DNA from: Chara braunii
Lineage: Eukaryota > Streptophyta > Charophyceae > Charales > Characeae
Assembly: GCA_003427395.1 (NCBI GenBank)
Contig: BFEA01000005.1
Location: 1,233,244 to 1,265,138, forward strand
Direction: 5' to 3'
Length of the DNA stretch: 31,895 bases
Position numbers and translations under genes: made by a program
The notes under the pieces: model-generated
What the model was told of the DNA's origin: nothing
The model's database searches: none
What the model saw: the letters and a program-made list of their open reading frames with translations, nothing else
Shown here: positions 1 through 10,866 of the stretch, in pieces
Numbering within the stretch: position 1 is the first letter of the stretch
Layout of the letters: each line of letters opens with the position of its first letter

Positions 1-904
1 GGTTCGTGGGCGTGCTTACGACGTTTTCGCGTCCACATACGGACGCGCTAATAACAGTAACAAAAAAGGAAATTTGAAATAGCATATATATATATCGTCA
101 CAAACAGAACTGCCCGGTAAACCGTAGGCATATATATATATATATATGTTCCCAAGCGGTGGTCGGGCAGGGACCACGGCACCTCTCCCAGCCTTCCCGT
201 TAGTCCCACGCTCGGCCCCGCGGCAGCAAAAGGCGAGGGGGATAGTCCCACAGGCCCATCAACCCCTCGAGCCTTTGCGTGACGCTCCTCCGCTCCCTTG
301 CCGCACGTTATTGGCCTCGATCCCTGCGCCTGCTGCATACCGGTCCGATGCTATAACCTATAGGGCTAAGCCCAAGCCTAGTACCAACAGGCCTGAGGCA
401 CCTAATAAAGAGGTAGCCCCCGGTCTTCTAGGGCCAAAAAGGAGCCACCCCATGCCAGTCCCTAACCCGTACCCACACACACGGCCTCCAAAAGCCGCGC
501 CGACCTCTCGACCGTGCCGCGGCTACCTTTACCCGGTCGAATACATCAGGTCCCATCATCAGGATTCCGGGTACATCCACACCGGCTCACTGAACCGTCC
601 ACCGTACCCCGCGAAACAAGAGAACAACGCGCTCATAGGTTAGTCAGTTTAATAAACCAGAAACGACATACGTCGACCAAAATTCACGCCACGTTTGTTG
701 TTTGCAATCAAAACAAGGAGAAAAATCACGTGCGCCTCGAGCTTGCGTGCCCACGCACCCTCTAATATGGCCAAGTGCTTAGTCACTGTAGCCCTCAGAC
801 ATCACTGCGGCTCGCGCGACATACTCAACCCTTTAGACTTAGCTTATTTTCTGTCATTTGCAAGAACCAGGGCGGATACCCTTGTAAGGGTATTCGCGCC
901 GACA
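1..904 (-). repeat. Left copy of a long direct repeat, probable partial LTR
   Basis: This segment is repeated in direct orientation at 19887-20728. Over about 300 bp aligned by eye (around 166-470) roughly 5% of positions differ. The right copy also lacks 42 nt in the TA tract and 20 nt near 480-500. Homology stops sharply after GACA at 904 and 20728, so on the minus strand both copies begin TGTC. The LTR-like end beside the primer-binding site at 12532 finishes GACA, which makes a matching TGTC...GACA pair. I infer that this is the 5' part of the element's 3' LTR, cut by the window start. Against this, no polypurine tract lies next to 905. Confidence 0.72.
876..893. repeat. Palindrome near the edge of the LTR-like repeat
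   Basis: ATACCCTT and AAGGGTAT form an 8-bp inverted repeat with a 2-nt spacer, ending 11 nt before the repeat boundary. It is unchanged in the right copy (20700-20717). Confidence 0.8.
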
Positions 905-2889
905 GCTTACCGGACCATATTAAGCGACGTTCCGGTCGCTTCGCAGGATCAAAAGCTATAAGTTCAGCCACAATCTCAAAAGTGCTGACAAGCAGGGTAC
1001 CAATCCGATTGACCGACAGACCCAGGGTTGAGGCCTGCAATGATCCATGCCAAACACAACTTTATCCTGCCAGGATTCTAACTTGGGTCTCCGTCGCCCT
1101 GACATTCGGACGTCGGGGTACTCCTCACTGTACTACAGCATAAGTTCCATTGGATCCCTCACCGTCCTCTCCCCTGTGCCCTAGACAACCGCCGGCTTCT
1201 CGTTGTGTGCCCCCAGCCCTTCCCCTGAAACCAAGGTCGTGACTAGGGGCGCGGGCCCTAACCGAGACCTTTGAAGGCATTCTCTCGCCTTCCTCTCAAA
1301 AAAATATTCACTTTAAACACATATAAATATATCGTATAGATCTCCATATAAGCCTCCCTGTAGTCTAGTACAGGAAGGCTAGGTCTCCATCTTCTCCCAC
1401 CATAGTCTGGGTGATCATTCCAGATCTACGGCCCCACCGCATTGTTATTTCAGCGGTAGTGCCTTCGCGGGTTGCGCCACGATAGGTTGTTCCTGATAAG
1501 CATTCAATCAGGACTTCCTCAAAAAGACTCATATGACTCGACTCTTATCCCACGCCTCTCAGCAGGATTAAAACCCTCCTAGGCGTTCACGCCCCTTTAA
1601 GTCTTTACTCCCCTGGCCAAACGCAGGCCCTCTGCTCAGGTTGTGCCAAACAACGGCCAACACTAAGGGTTGCGCCTTAGTGATGCTAGTTATACCCCTA
1701 GCTGGGTCTCTTATTAATGTCCAAGATCAGCACAAGCGGCCGGACGGTGTGTCGCAACAATACGAGCCTACTGTTGGACTTCGCATAGACATGTCGCACA
1801 TAAAGGTATTTACTAGTCCCTCTGTGGGGCAACACAGAGGAAGCACGGCAACCTCTCCACAATCACAAAACAAAATCACCGCCTGATTTACAAGGCCGTG
1901 GCCTCCCAGCTTGATCAGAGCAAGAAAGTCACACATCTTGATGACATCTCTCAAAATGCACCATTTGCGACATCCAAAAATTCCATCAATAGTCACCCAA
2001 AATTTGGTCCCTCTCGTCAGTCTTTTATTACTCAAAGTCGACCTTCCATTTATCAATCTCATTAACCACCCTCATTTATAGAGGAGGTCTCATTTCAATA
2101 GGCCTCTCAGTCATCCCCCTCTCTCTAGGATGAACTTTCTCGCGACCTTTTCTTTAACACATTTTCCCTCTCTGAAGGTGCGTCTTCTAAATAGATAATG
2201 GACCACCTCTCCATTCACAGATGTCCCATTCATCATATGATCCATATAAAAAGACCAACTTATGGGTCTTCTGCACAGCTCAACGAATAGAACACTCACC
2301 ATACAAATATTCAGGATCCTCACATCCTCTCACAAAACAGACTGCGCTTCCTTGCCTTATACTCGGCCCTCTCATCTGCCCAAGGGTAGGTCGCACGAGT
2401 ATACCGGCGAGTAGACAGTTCACATTCATCCAGATTCACAAGGTACTAGATACATCAGGTATTTTCTCGCGCATATTTCACACCAAACCATCATCCATCA
2501 TGCCACGTCCACACGAGTGAGTGTGAGAGTGATCATCATACACAACAAGCAGCCCCAGAAAAGTCTCAATATAATATACACTCAGGGACAAGATATCCCG
2601 TACAAAAATGTCTCCAAACCGTAACTCACTCAGCTCACTCAAATCCATACTCACACGGGCATCCTCCTCAAAGCACAAGTTGGGTCTGTCTCTCGAAGAT
2701 CAGGGTGTAGGCCACCTAAGTATGTACACGCCTCATCTACCATGTCCTGGCCCTCAAGATGGCAGACTCAACAAAAAACCAATCCGAACTGTCCAACAAA
2801 TACAACAACCGCCTATAGGTCTAGAGGACGTTATCCAGTCATAATTTTGGTCCTATACACAACATGTCAACCATATAGGTAACCCAGTC
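905..2889 (-). other. Non-coding stretch between left repeat and third ORF
   Basis: I see no reading frame with recognisable protein features here. It is about 2 kb of moderate GC with short AT-rich tracts (around 1300-1335). In the model used here it is the 3' untranslated region of the minus-strand element. In the alternative model the part up to 2113 belongs to the LTR. Confidence 0.5.
2114..2126 (-). other. Candidate polypurine tract
   Basis: Read on the minus strand this is AGAGAGAGGGGGA followed directly by TGACTGAG. That is the layout of a second-strand primer next to the 5' TG of a 3' LTR. If it is the real tract, the left LTR runs from before the window start to 2113, and the right LTR has lost its first 1.2 kb. 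It competes with the 904 boundary, and I cannot settle which is right from one window. Confidence 0.4.
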
Positions 2890-3036
2890 CTACTCACTCA
2901 TCTCCTTCTGGTTTTGCCTATACAGCTGAGCTCTACCCCCATCTGCAGACCTCTCTACTACCCTACCCTGTCTATCATACATCCTGCCTCCCTCCTCTGT
3001 AACCTTCCCTTCAGCCTTGTCCTTTAAGAATTTAGG

Positions 3037-3078
3037 ACACTGCAAGGCTCGATGCCCCTCCTTTGTACAGAAGAAGCA
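3037..3078 (-). other. CCHC zinc knuckle in third ORF
   Basis: The codons read CFFCTKEGHRALQC, an exact C-x2-C-x4-H-x4-C knuckle as in retroviral and retrotransposon nucleocapsids. All four ligands are intact, unlike the Gag knuckle of the same element. Confidence 0.9.
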
Positions 3079-3711
3079 GGACGTATCAAACCACTTCCTG
3101 GATCTCTTCTTTCCTCTCTGAGACCCTGGCGACGATGGTGCTTCGCTGGCCTCCATGCTCAGCTCATGGCTCTGAGGCATATCCAAAGGCTCCTCTCCTG
3201 TCTCCACCTCCTGGGTACTCGGCCCTGGTCGATCCTCAATCCCCTCTGGCCCGTACTCAGGTGTGCCCAATCTCTGGGGGCCGCCCTCGATGACACCCTC
3301 TGTCTCAATCCCCATCTCTCTCTCAAGAGGCTCCTCTATCCTCTGCTCAGGCGAAAACAAACTCGCCTCCTCCTGCATAGTATGCACTGCCTCAAGGAGC
3401 ATGTTCATGGATCCCTCTGCTGAGCCTTGAGCTGGCTCACTGCTAGGCGGTGGTACTCCCTCCTCAACTGCCAAAGGTATGACTGGGTCCGCCGCTGCTA
3501 TAGGTAGCGTCGCGAGCTCAGTAGGGGCTCTGAACTCGAAAGCCTCTCTCTCTGCCTCCCTCCGGGCTCTCGCCTCCTCTGGCCCGAGGATAACTCTCCC
3601 CATAGGCGACTCCTGGCGAGGCTCTACTGCAGATGGTTGTCCTGGCAAACCATGTCATGTCCGCCTCTGCTCTCCCTGCCGGCTGCTCTCTGGTTTGTCC
3701 ACCTTTCCCTA

Positions 3712-3798
3712 AGATTGCTGCCTCAGACTCTTGATGATAGCCGCCTGACTGGCCACCAATGCCCTGAGTTCCTGGATTTCCACCTCCATAGCCTCCAG
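3712..3798 (-). other. Coiled-coil segment in third ORF
   Basis: In the frame that also holds the knuckle, this stretch begins LEAMEVEIQELRAL and continues with hydrophobic residues at heptad spacing for about 28 residues, until the TAG at 3709. It is probably an oligomerisation helix. The upstream part of the ORF is in another frame, so an indel lies just before it. Confidence 0.6.
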
Positions 3799-4017
3799 GC
3801 GTACTCCATAGCCTTCTTCCTTTGTCTTCTTCCCCGCCAGATCGCTTTCCAATAGTCTTGGCCAGGAACTTGATTTTGCGATCCAATCTTTCTTCCGCCT
3901 TTTTTGCTATCCCAAACCCGGCTCTGATCGGCGAGGGAAGCTCCTCTCCTCTCTGCTCCCAGAAGTCCCTCCACATCTCTGGGATTTCCGGGGCCTTAGC
4001 TGGCTCGCTGGGTGGCT

Positions 4018-4113
4018 GACCCGGGAGCGCCCCTGCTGCCTCCAATCTCTGCCTTTCCTGCTGCTGCTCCGGAAGTGCCCCCGCCGCTTCCAACCTCTGC
4101 CTCTCCTGCCATA
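4018..4113 (-). repeat. 16-codon tandem duplication in third ORF
   Basis: QERQRLEAAGALP is encoded twice in a row with a 48-nt period, with only a few silent or conservative differences. It lies in the disordered charged region and keeps the frame. Confidence 0.8.
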
Positions 4114-5690
4114 TCTCTTCTATCCTCCTGCTTCTTCTCGCCCTCTTTTCTTCAGTTGTTTCTCCAGCTGGCGCCCTCTCCCTCGTGCGGAGGTCGACCC
4201 TCTTCGGGATCTCTGCCTCTACCTCCTTCTCGGGCTGGCACGGCTCCTGGTGCGGCTCTGCAGGTGTTGGCTCTTCCAGGTCTGGGTGCTCCAGGGCATG
4301 AGCTGCTAGGTGTCTGTCAATCATGACCAAGGCTTCTCTCCTTACAGCTGCAGCCTCTCTTTTCCTTTCTGCTCTTCTCTCCGGCGAAGGAGCCTTTTCT
4401 GATGGAGGCAATGGGGCCTCCTCTCTCTGCAACCTCTCTCCTGCCTGGCGAGTGCTCCCTGGTGCATCCCCGAGTCTCAAACCCACCCCTGGCGTCTGAG
4501 GGGGCGTGTCCTCTCCAACCTCTATCACTTCCTTCCCTGCACGTCTCCCCTCATCGCCCAACCCTTTCTCTCGTTGAGCATCTCGGACCTCCTCTCGTGG
4601 CATTCCCTCTCATGGTACCTCCTCATGTGGCACCTCCTCTCGTGGCACCCCCTCTGCCTGTCCTCCACGCTCCTCACCTCGAGGCGACGTTTCCCATCGG
4701 GAGACATCCAGATGCGCCTCCAACTCTCTCAACGGCCCCTCAGATGCCGGCGCCTCCTCCTGCGTGCGTACTGGAGGCCTCCTCAACCCACCCTCGGTAA
4801 AACGATGGAACTCCACTGGTCCCAGTCCACACTCAGGATACGCCCCTCGCTCCTCATCCTCAGGCTCCGGCTCCTCCTCTCTCCTGGTTAGGGCCTTCCG
4901 TCCCCCTCGAGACGGCCTCGCCTCACTGGGCTCAGGGTCCCTCTGTCTCCTGCTGCTCTGGCGCCTCTCAACTCGGGGCTGAGGCGACTGTGGCCGTCGA
5001 AAGGCCTCCCTCAGGTGTGCCCTGCAGCTCTCCCAATCCCAGGCAATATCAATGATCTGCCTAGCCAGTGGCCTCTCCGCCTTTCTGGTCCAGAGGGGTA
5101 ATGTCCTCGCCCAGTCATCTCTCGGTGTACCCTGCCCCTGCATGAACCACTCGAAAGCGGGGATAAAGTCTGCCTCATTTCCGATCTCTAGACGGATCGG
5201 CCTGCCATCAGGTCCCACAGGCGAGGGTTGTAGCTCCTGCATCCTCATCTCCACCTCTGGCCTCGTCGTCGCCTCCTTACGGATCCGGGTAATGGGCTCC
5301 TCGAACCTACCGACTCCCCTCAATCTCTCAATCGCCTGGGCCACGGTCGAGCCCATACGCCTCGCATGCTCCCAGAGACTGTCAAGGAATAGCTCAATGT
5401 CACCATCATCGTACACCGGAGTACTCTCTCGATGGCGAGGCCCATGCCGCTCATACGGAGTCATACCCTCCTGATGCCCCCAACGGCCTCTGAGGCGGCC
5501 GTGTCCCCTTCCCTCCTCTTGGCATGGCTGTCTTCGTAAAGTCAGACCTGCACAACAGGCGAAGGAGACAACAGACACACATTGGGGTAAGCAAACAGGT
5601 GATAATCAAAGCAAGCTCAGGCCAGACCACACTCATGCAGCATACATCCTATCTGACCTACACAACCTATCGCTTCTATTCTGAAGGCAG

Positions 5691-7208
5691 TCAGATCATC
5701 TCTCTTACCTCTTCTCTCGCCACAAATTTCTTCAATCGCGTTCCAGATACCCAATCCTTCCACTCAGTCTCATTCAGCTCCTCAATCTGGTACGCTCCGA
5801 AGTATCCAACCCGTATGAACCGGTAGAGACCTAACCACCTCTTATCGAGTTTCCTGGACCACTGCTTCTCCAAAGATGAATCGTAGAGGAGTACGACGTC
5901 CCCGACTGACAAGGGTACTTTCCTCACCCGTGCAGACTGATCCCATCGAGCCTTATCATCCATACGGCTTCTCGCCACTTGATCGAACGCCTCCTGGATC
6001 CTTTCCTCTATCGCCCCCGCCTGCCACGCCCGAATATCGAGCAATTCTTTAAACGACAGGCTAACTTCCAGATCCTGGCGCCTCCATGTCTTAAGAAAGC
6101 TCTCTATAGGGAAGGTGGCGTGCCTTCCATACCACAGCGTGGCCGGCGCATACTTTATGTATCTTTTCACTGTAATGTTTTCGACAAAGAATGCAGCCCT
6201 CAGGTACCTTGGCCATTGATTAGGCCTGCCTTCGGTCCACTTGGCCAGGAGGTTCGTAATGGTACTATGCCCTCTCTACACTGGAGCATTTGCCTGGGGG
6301 TGTGCGACCGTGGTGTAGTTAGCTACTACACCATACTTTGATAGCAGTTCTTGCACCTCCTGGCAGGTAAACTCAGATCCCCTGTCCATTACGAACTCCC
6401 TGGCAAAAGGATAACGCAGGTAGTACTCCTCGATGCAGCTAACCAAGACTGAACCAGTCTTGGTACGAATGGCACGCCCATCTACGAAGCCAGATAGGTT
6501 ATCGCGCGCATCGAAGATGTAGTTATAGCCCTGATCCCCAAGCGGCATAAAAAGTAGGTCGAGATGCACTACAGCCCCCACCTCTCGCTCTAGCCTTGGA
6601 TGCAACGACTCTCCTTGCCTCAAACGAGATCTCTCTTGGCAGGGTACGCAAGATCGGCAGAACTTCCCGATCATGTCCATCATACCATCCCAGTAGTACA
6701 ACTCACTTATTTTGGCATACGTGGCTTGTACCCCTCGATGCCCTCCTGCAATGCCGTCATGAAGGGCTGTTATGACGTCAGTCTGTCGATTCCTACCACA
6801 GACGACTCTCGTGGGATTCCCCACTTATCTCCTTACGAAAAGGTGGCCGTCTCGCACTAAATAGCACCGCATCATCCTCTGTGCCCTATCGCTCGCATCC
6901 CTTAGCCGCATCTCGCAAGACAGAAGGAGTCCCAGCTCTAGGTAGATCCCGTCATACTCCTCTGCACGAAAGGCCTCCTTAATCTCCCCTTCCTCGAACT
7001 CGTCGTCCTGGCTCTCGGACACTTCGTCAACATTCTCTGTCGGGTTTAACGAGCCTGATTGGTCGAGGCTTTCCTGCAATAACGTGTTGACGAGGAGATA
7101 CATTCCTCCCATCAGGTCCTCATGCCGTTCTACCTGGCCTAGTCCTTCCTCGATCGTCCTCATATCCTCCACCAGACTATGCGAACTNGCCAGCGCCAAC
7201 TCCATCAT
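5691..7208 (-). pseudogene. Ty3/gypsy integrase with N-terminal spacer (broken)
   Basis: This is the 3' end of pol, all in one frame. An acidic spacer (7208-6828) ends in a TAA at 6825-6827. The zinc-binding HHCC region follows (His near 6760, CxxC near 6650), then the core with Asp in HLDLLFMP (about 6560) and Asp in VMDRGSEF (about 6390). The third catalytic residue, Glu after PQANAPV, is replaced by TAG at 6276-6278. The frame continues with RGHSTITNLLAKW and the C-terminal domain, including a GPY/F-like stretch (WLGLYRF, about 5815-5860), to TGA at 5691. I see no chromodomain. Integrase joins element DNA to the host genome; this copy cannot make a full-length enzyme. One N lies at 7188. 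Confidence 0.9.
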
Positions 7209-7993
7209 TCACTGAACACCCTTACCACCCCAGGGATCCTCTTCTTCAAAGGGTTTGAGGACTATCTCGGCCCTCCGTTCATACCCATTTGGCGCTTGCC
7301 AGATAGGATAGCCTACACAGCTGGGTACTCGTGGCGACCACTTGTTGATATGGAGACGAACATCTTCCTCCTGATCCAGAAATCCATCAACTGGGGGCGT
7401 ATTCTCCACCGCCTCCCCCTCCTGTTTATCCCAGTTGATCCGACTCAGCCCGTCGGCCCGGTTCTTACTGCCAGGAATCCGTTCCAACTCGAAATTAAAC
7501 ATCTAGATGTACGTCAGCCACCTGACAACCGTCGGATCCGATGGAACGTAATTCCTTAGAGAGTAGGCCAGGGCGGTCGGATCCACCCTCAAAATAAACC
7601 TCCTGCCTAAGATATAGTTCCGGAAGATCCGCAGACAGTGGAGGACGGCAAGGGTCTCCCCTTTGAACAGAGAGTAGTTCCTCTCGGTCGTACAGAGAGT
7701 CCGACTCTCAAATCGCAAGGGCCATTCCTTTCCTTCCATGTCTTCCTCAATTAGAACTCCCCCTAAGGCAGTCGGCCCCGCATCCGTTTCGACTATGAAG
7801 GGTCGCGTCTCCGTGGCATCATAATCTGGCGCTCCCAATACCAACCCTCCTTCTCGAAATTCTTCCTTCATTCTGGCCACCACCTCTTCTTGCTCTTTAC
7901 CCCAAACCCATTCCTGATCCTGACGGACTAACTTCCTCAGATGCTCAGTCTTAGCGGCAAAGTTCTTGACGAAGGCCCTCCAAAATCCACACG
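7209..7993 (-). pseudogene. RNase H and RT-RNase H tether (broken)
   Basis: The frame opens after a probable one-base deletion near 7993, where the upstream RT frame runs out. It reads through the tether (FWRAFVKNF) and then RNase H: Asp in VETDAG (about 7790), Glu in FKGETLAVLH (about 7660) and Asp in LRVDPTALA (about 7590). This is the usual D-E-D set of LTR-element RNase H, which degrades the RNA of RNA:DNA hybrids. TAG at 7503-7505 falls where a Trp would fit, and TGA at 7209-7211 separates the domain from the integrase spacer. After the TAG come FELERIPG and KNRADGLSR, a conserved stretch at the end of the domain. Confidence 0.88.
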
Positions 7994-9504
7994 ACCAAGG
8001 AAGCTCCTGACATTAGTTATTGAGTGGAACGGAACTGTCCACTCAGTAATCTTGTCCGTCTTTTTCACATCCGGCCTTCGGCCCTTCTCGCTACAGACGA
8101 ACCCCAAGATAGTCGCTTCTCTCATGCAGTGTCTGGATTTGGCCCCGCTCGCCGTGAGGTTATGCTCCTCGAGCAGGCTGAGAACCTTTTCGAGGTCCTG
8201 GATGTGCTTCCAAACAAAGCGCCTTACCCCTGGCAAGACTTTGTCGCTCTCCTTTACTGTCGGCCCCTTCACTGCCAAATCGTCGATGTATGGCTGTGTG
8301 ATATGGGGGCTGACTGACTGCATAGCCCGAATCATGGCCCGTTGGACCATTGCTACCGAGTTGGTCCACCCTTGTGGGGCCACGTTCATGTGGATTAGTC
8401 CTCGCAGCGTGTGCATAGCCGTCGCTGGCCTGTCCGGCGGATAGCCTGGAAACTGATCATATCCTGAGTAAAGGTCTATAAGTGAGATTATAGGCCTTCC
8501 AGCACAGGATTCTGACAAAGCGCTCGCATTTGGCAGTCCTCCAACATCCCGCACGGTCACCGCATTTAGCCTCTGCAAATCTTGCACCCATCGCAGCGTC
8601 CCGTTAGGCTTAATGAAGCAGAACCACGGGGACGCATACGGTCCACTCGAATAGTCGGCGACGTGCGTACGTATCTTGTCGTCGAGGTAATCCACCACCT
8701 TCTTTTCCTCGTCGGGATTAGGATATCGCGCCCCTCTCATGTTCCAAGGTTCGTGTGGCACGGTGTGGATGCGGATCATAGGTATCTTGTCCACATTCAG
8801 CCTGCCACGCTCCTCGTCACTAAATGCATAGGCGTGATGCCTCCTCTTCATCAATTCCACCATCAACGTTCGCTCCTGAGGCAACAGGAAGTCGGGTTCC
8901 CCTATAATCAACTTCCCCTCATTCCCTTCGTTGATACGGCATGGCCCTGCCAGAGCACTCTCCCTCGTCCGCCGTATCAGCCCTCGCTCTCGCTCGTAAT
9001 ACGCCTCTTCGTCCTCCGTAACGAGGACCGGGACCGGGCGGCACTTCTTATCTATCGTTTTGTACCACCTTTGGCAACCCTGCTTGAGCCGCCCCCTAAA
9101 AAAGGCCGACTCACAGATTGCGCCTGCGCTGATGCGGGGTTTCTCCTGTCGTTCAGAAGACGATATACCAGCTCCAACCTCCCCGCCTCGGGGCATTCCA
9201 AGACATGCTCCCTCAAGGCCTGGATGGCATCCGGATCAGCCATCTTATGCGCGGCCACCAAGTCCATGGCCTTCCCGACGTCCGATAGGCTGAGGGAAAA
9301 TGCCTCCACCTTCTCCTCTCCTTCTGGCTCCGCCCGGAGCCTCTGGCGCTCACCTTCCGACTCTTCGATCGTGAAGGATCCTGGGTTGGGCCGGTTCCTT
9401 ATACTCCTCGGTCCTGTATATCTGCAGGTAATTATCTCGTAATTCCCGCAGGCAGGGTAACATAGGAGGAGGATTAGAGTCCCGTCATGCTTGTTGAACA
9501 TCAC
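7994..9504 (-). pseudogene. Reverse transcriptase (broken)
   Basis: This carries the polymerase domain that copies element RNA. It shows PWFCFIKPNGTLRWVQD (about 8620-8570), SLIDLYSGYDQF with the first catalytic Asp (about 8490-8445), a QGWTNS motif (about 8365), and the active-site box YIDD in PYIDDLAV (8293-8277). The catalytic Asp residues are present. The N-terminal part (9504 to about 9120) is in the gag-protease frame. A one-base shift at about 9115-9125 moves it to the RT frame, which then stays open until the indel near 7993. The domain order protease-RT-RNase H-integrase is that of Ty3/gypsy elements. Confidence 0.92.
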
Positions 9505-9525
9505 GGTCTCTGTCCTACTAAAAAA

Positions 9526-10866
9526 TTACCTTCCTAGGAGGATCCCGTGGTCCACGTCCGGCATGATGAAGAAGCAAGCTCGGGCCTTCACCTTTCCAAC
9601 CTCGATGAGTACATTCGAGGCTGTCCCACAAAACACGGCCTTGCAGCTGGCTCCATGTAGAATTCCGCAATCAGATTGGTCTATATCCAACCCGAATCGG
9701 ATAGCATCCGCCTCCCGGATGATGTTCATTTCAGCCCCGGTGTCCACCATTGCCGCACACTTGGAGCCCTTTACCACCAAGTCCACTGTGCCACAGGCCA
9801 CGCATTTCCAGTCCATCTTCGCGCCCGATTCCGCCCACTCGGCCTCTTTGGGCAGGATCGTACCTAGATGGACATTGGGCACCAGGCACTGCGACAACCT
9901 CCCCTTCAATTCATCGCGGAGCCTTGGGGCTGATGCCAAGATTTCTTTCAGGGTCATAAGGTCATTATGCCCTTCTAACAGCCTGTCAATTACTATTTCC
10001 ACATAAAACCCCTCTTCCAACCGAACCGCGTACTTCTTTTTCTTAGGCGGTCTATCACGCATGACCGACTCGGCCTCTTCCCTGGTTCCCTTTCTCCTTG
10101 CCCGCTGCTCCTCTCTCTGATCCTCTTCCCGGCGCAGCCTCTCGTCTTCTTCCTCCTCATCATCGTCATCCTCCACTTCCACGGCCTCTTTCCTTTTTCC
10201 TGGTTTTGGCTCCCTCCTCGGAGGTTCTTGGCTGGCACTGGCCTTGGCTTGACTCCTCGTCCGTGCTGCCTGCGCCAGCCGGGCCTGCGGGGTGAGGGGT
10301 CTCCCCATCACTCCCAATTGTGGGCCCGACCCCACCACATTTACTCCGGGTCGCCTAGGCGCTGACTCTGGGCCAAAGTCGTACAGGAACACCTTGGGGA
10401 TGCTAGACTTCCATTCCCTCACTTCCTCACAGAGGCCCACCAACTTCTGTTGGTACCTTCCCACCTTGTCCAGCAAGTCCTTCATTTTCCTCAATAAGAC
10501 GGACGGAGGTTCCACCCTTCTTTCCTCGTCCTCGTCGTCCGATTCGACAATTATGGGCTCTTCCCTCTTACTTCCTCCTCGTGGCCCTTGAGTCACTTCC
10601 TCATCGCTCCCCACTTCCTCTACCCCAATTGGTGGTTCTTCCTTTTCCTGCCATAACCTGAATTCCTCTATCCCCATCGATGGTCCTTTCTTCTCCTGCC
10701 ACAGCCTGAACGTGGCAGGAGGTGGGGGCCCGGCTGCCGCCCTTCGTTGGGTTTCCGCTCTCACTCCCTCGAGCCTTCTGTCAATGAATTCCCCAAACTG
10801 GTCATAAATGTTCCCGTCCATAGTGGAGGAAATCAGCCCGCTTTTCTCGTCCTCCCGCCTTATGTT
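9526..10866 (-). pseudogene. Acidic linker and aspartic protease, in frame with gag
   Basis: After the Gag knuckle the same frame continues as a long linker rich in Glu, Asp, Arg and Lys. It contains PIIVESDDEDEE (about 10560-10525), a possible SUMO-interacting motif, and PPKKKKY (about 10050-10030), a possible nuclear localisation signal. The retropepsin-like domain follows: active site DTGAE at 9744-9730, then ending in GILLGR. Its role is cleavage of the Gag-Pol polyprotein. TAA at 9526-9528 interrupts the frame, which continues beyond it toward RT. A CxxC pair (KCVACG) lies just before the protease. Gag and protease share one frame, so no programmed shift is needed between them. Confidence 0.85.

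Larger units (their letters stand above)
2890..5525 (-). pseudogene. Third ORF of the element, gag-like protein with zinc knuckle (broken)
   Basis: This frame lies downstream of integrase, where some elements carry an envelope gene, but it does not look like envelope: I see no signal peptide and no membrane segment. The likely start is the ATG at 5525. A probable one-base insertion near 5509 moves the frame, and a further ATG lies at 5464. The order is: a helical region rich in W, R and L (about 5430-4980) resembling retroelement capsid; a long Glu/Arg/Pro-rich segment; a 16-residue tandem duplication (4018-4113); a coiled coil (3798-3712); and a CCHC knuckle (3078-3037). Breaks are TGA at 4610-4612, a frameshift around 3805-3845, TAG at 3709-3711 and TGA at 3655-3657. 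The full length would be about 870 residues. Role inferred: RNA-binding, gag-like. It could instead be a separate inserted element. Confidence 0.65.

Noticed and set aside
146-643. 165-codon plus-strand frame in the LTR-like repeat
   Set aside because: Pro/Arg-rich composition from GC-rich DNA; the frame is not kept in the right copy, which has a 20-nt deletion, and no domain is visible.
1020-1110. Possible tRNA on the minus strand (AGTTAGAATCC resembles a B box)
   Set aside because: No matching A box, acceptor stem or cloverleaf could be drawn.
3052-3423. Plus-strand frames opposite the third ORF and pol (also 4402-4800, 5052-5474, 8582-9442)
   Set aside because: They are antisense shadows of recognisable retroelement domains; their open length follows from the codon bias of the minus strand.
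2890-5525. Envelope gene at the 3' position
   Set aside because: No signal peptide, transmembrane segment or glycoprotein features; a zinc knuckle and coiled coil point to a gag-like protein.
5691-6170. Chromodomain at the integrase C-terminus
   Set aside because: The sequence fits the general integrase C-terminal/GPY-F region; no chromodomain aromatic cage pattern is visible.
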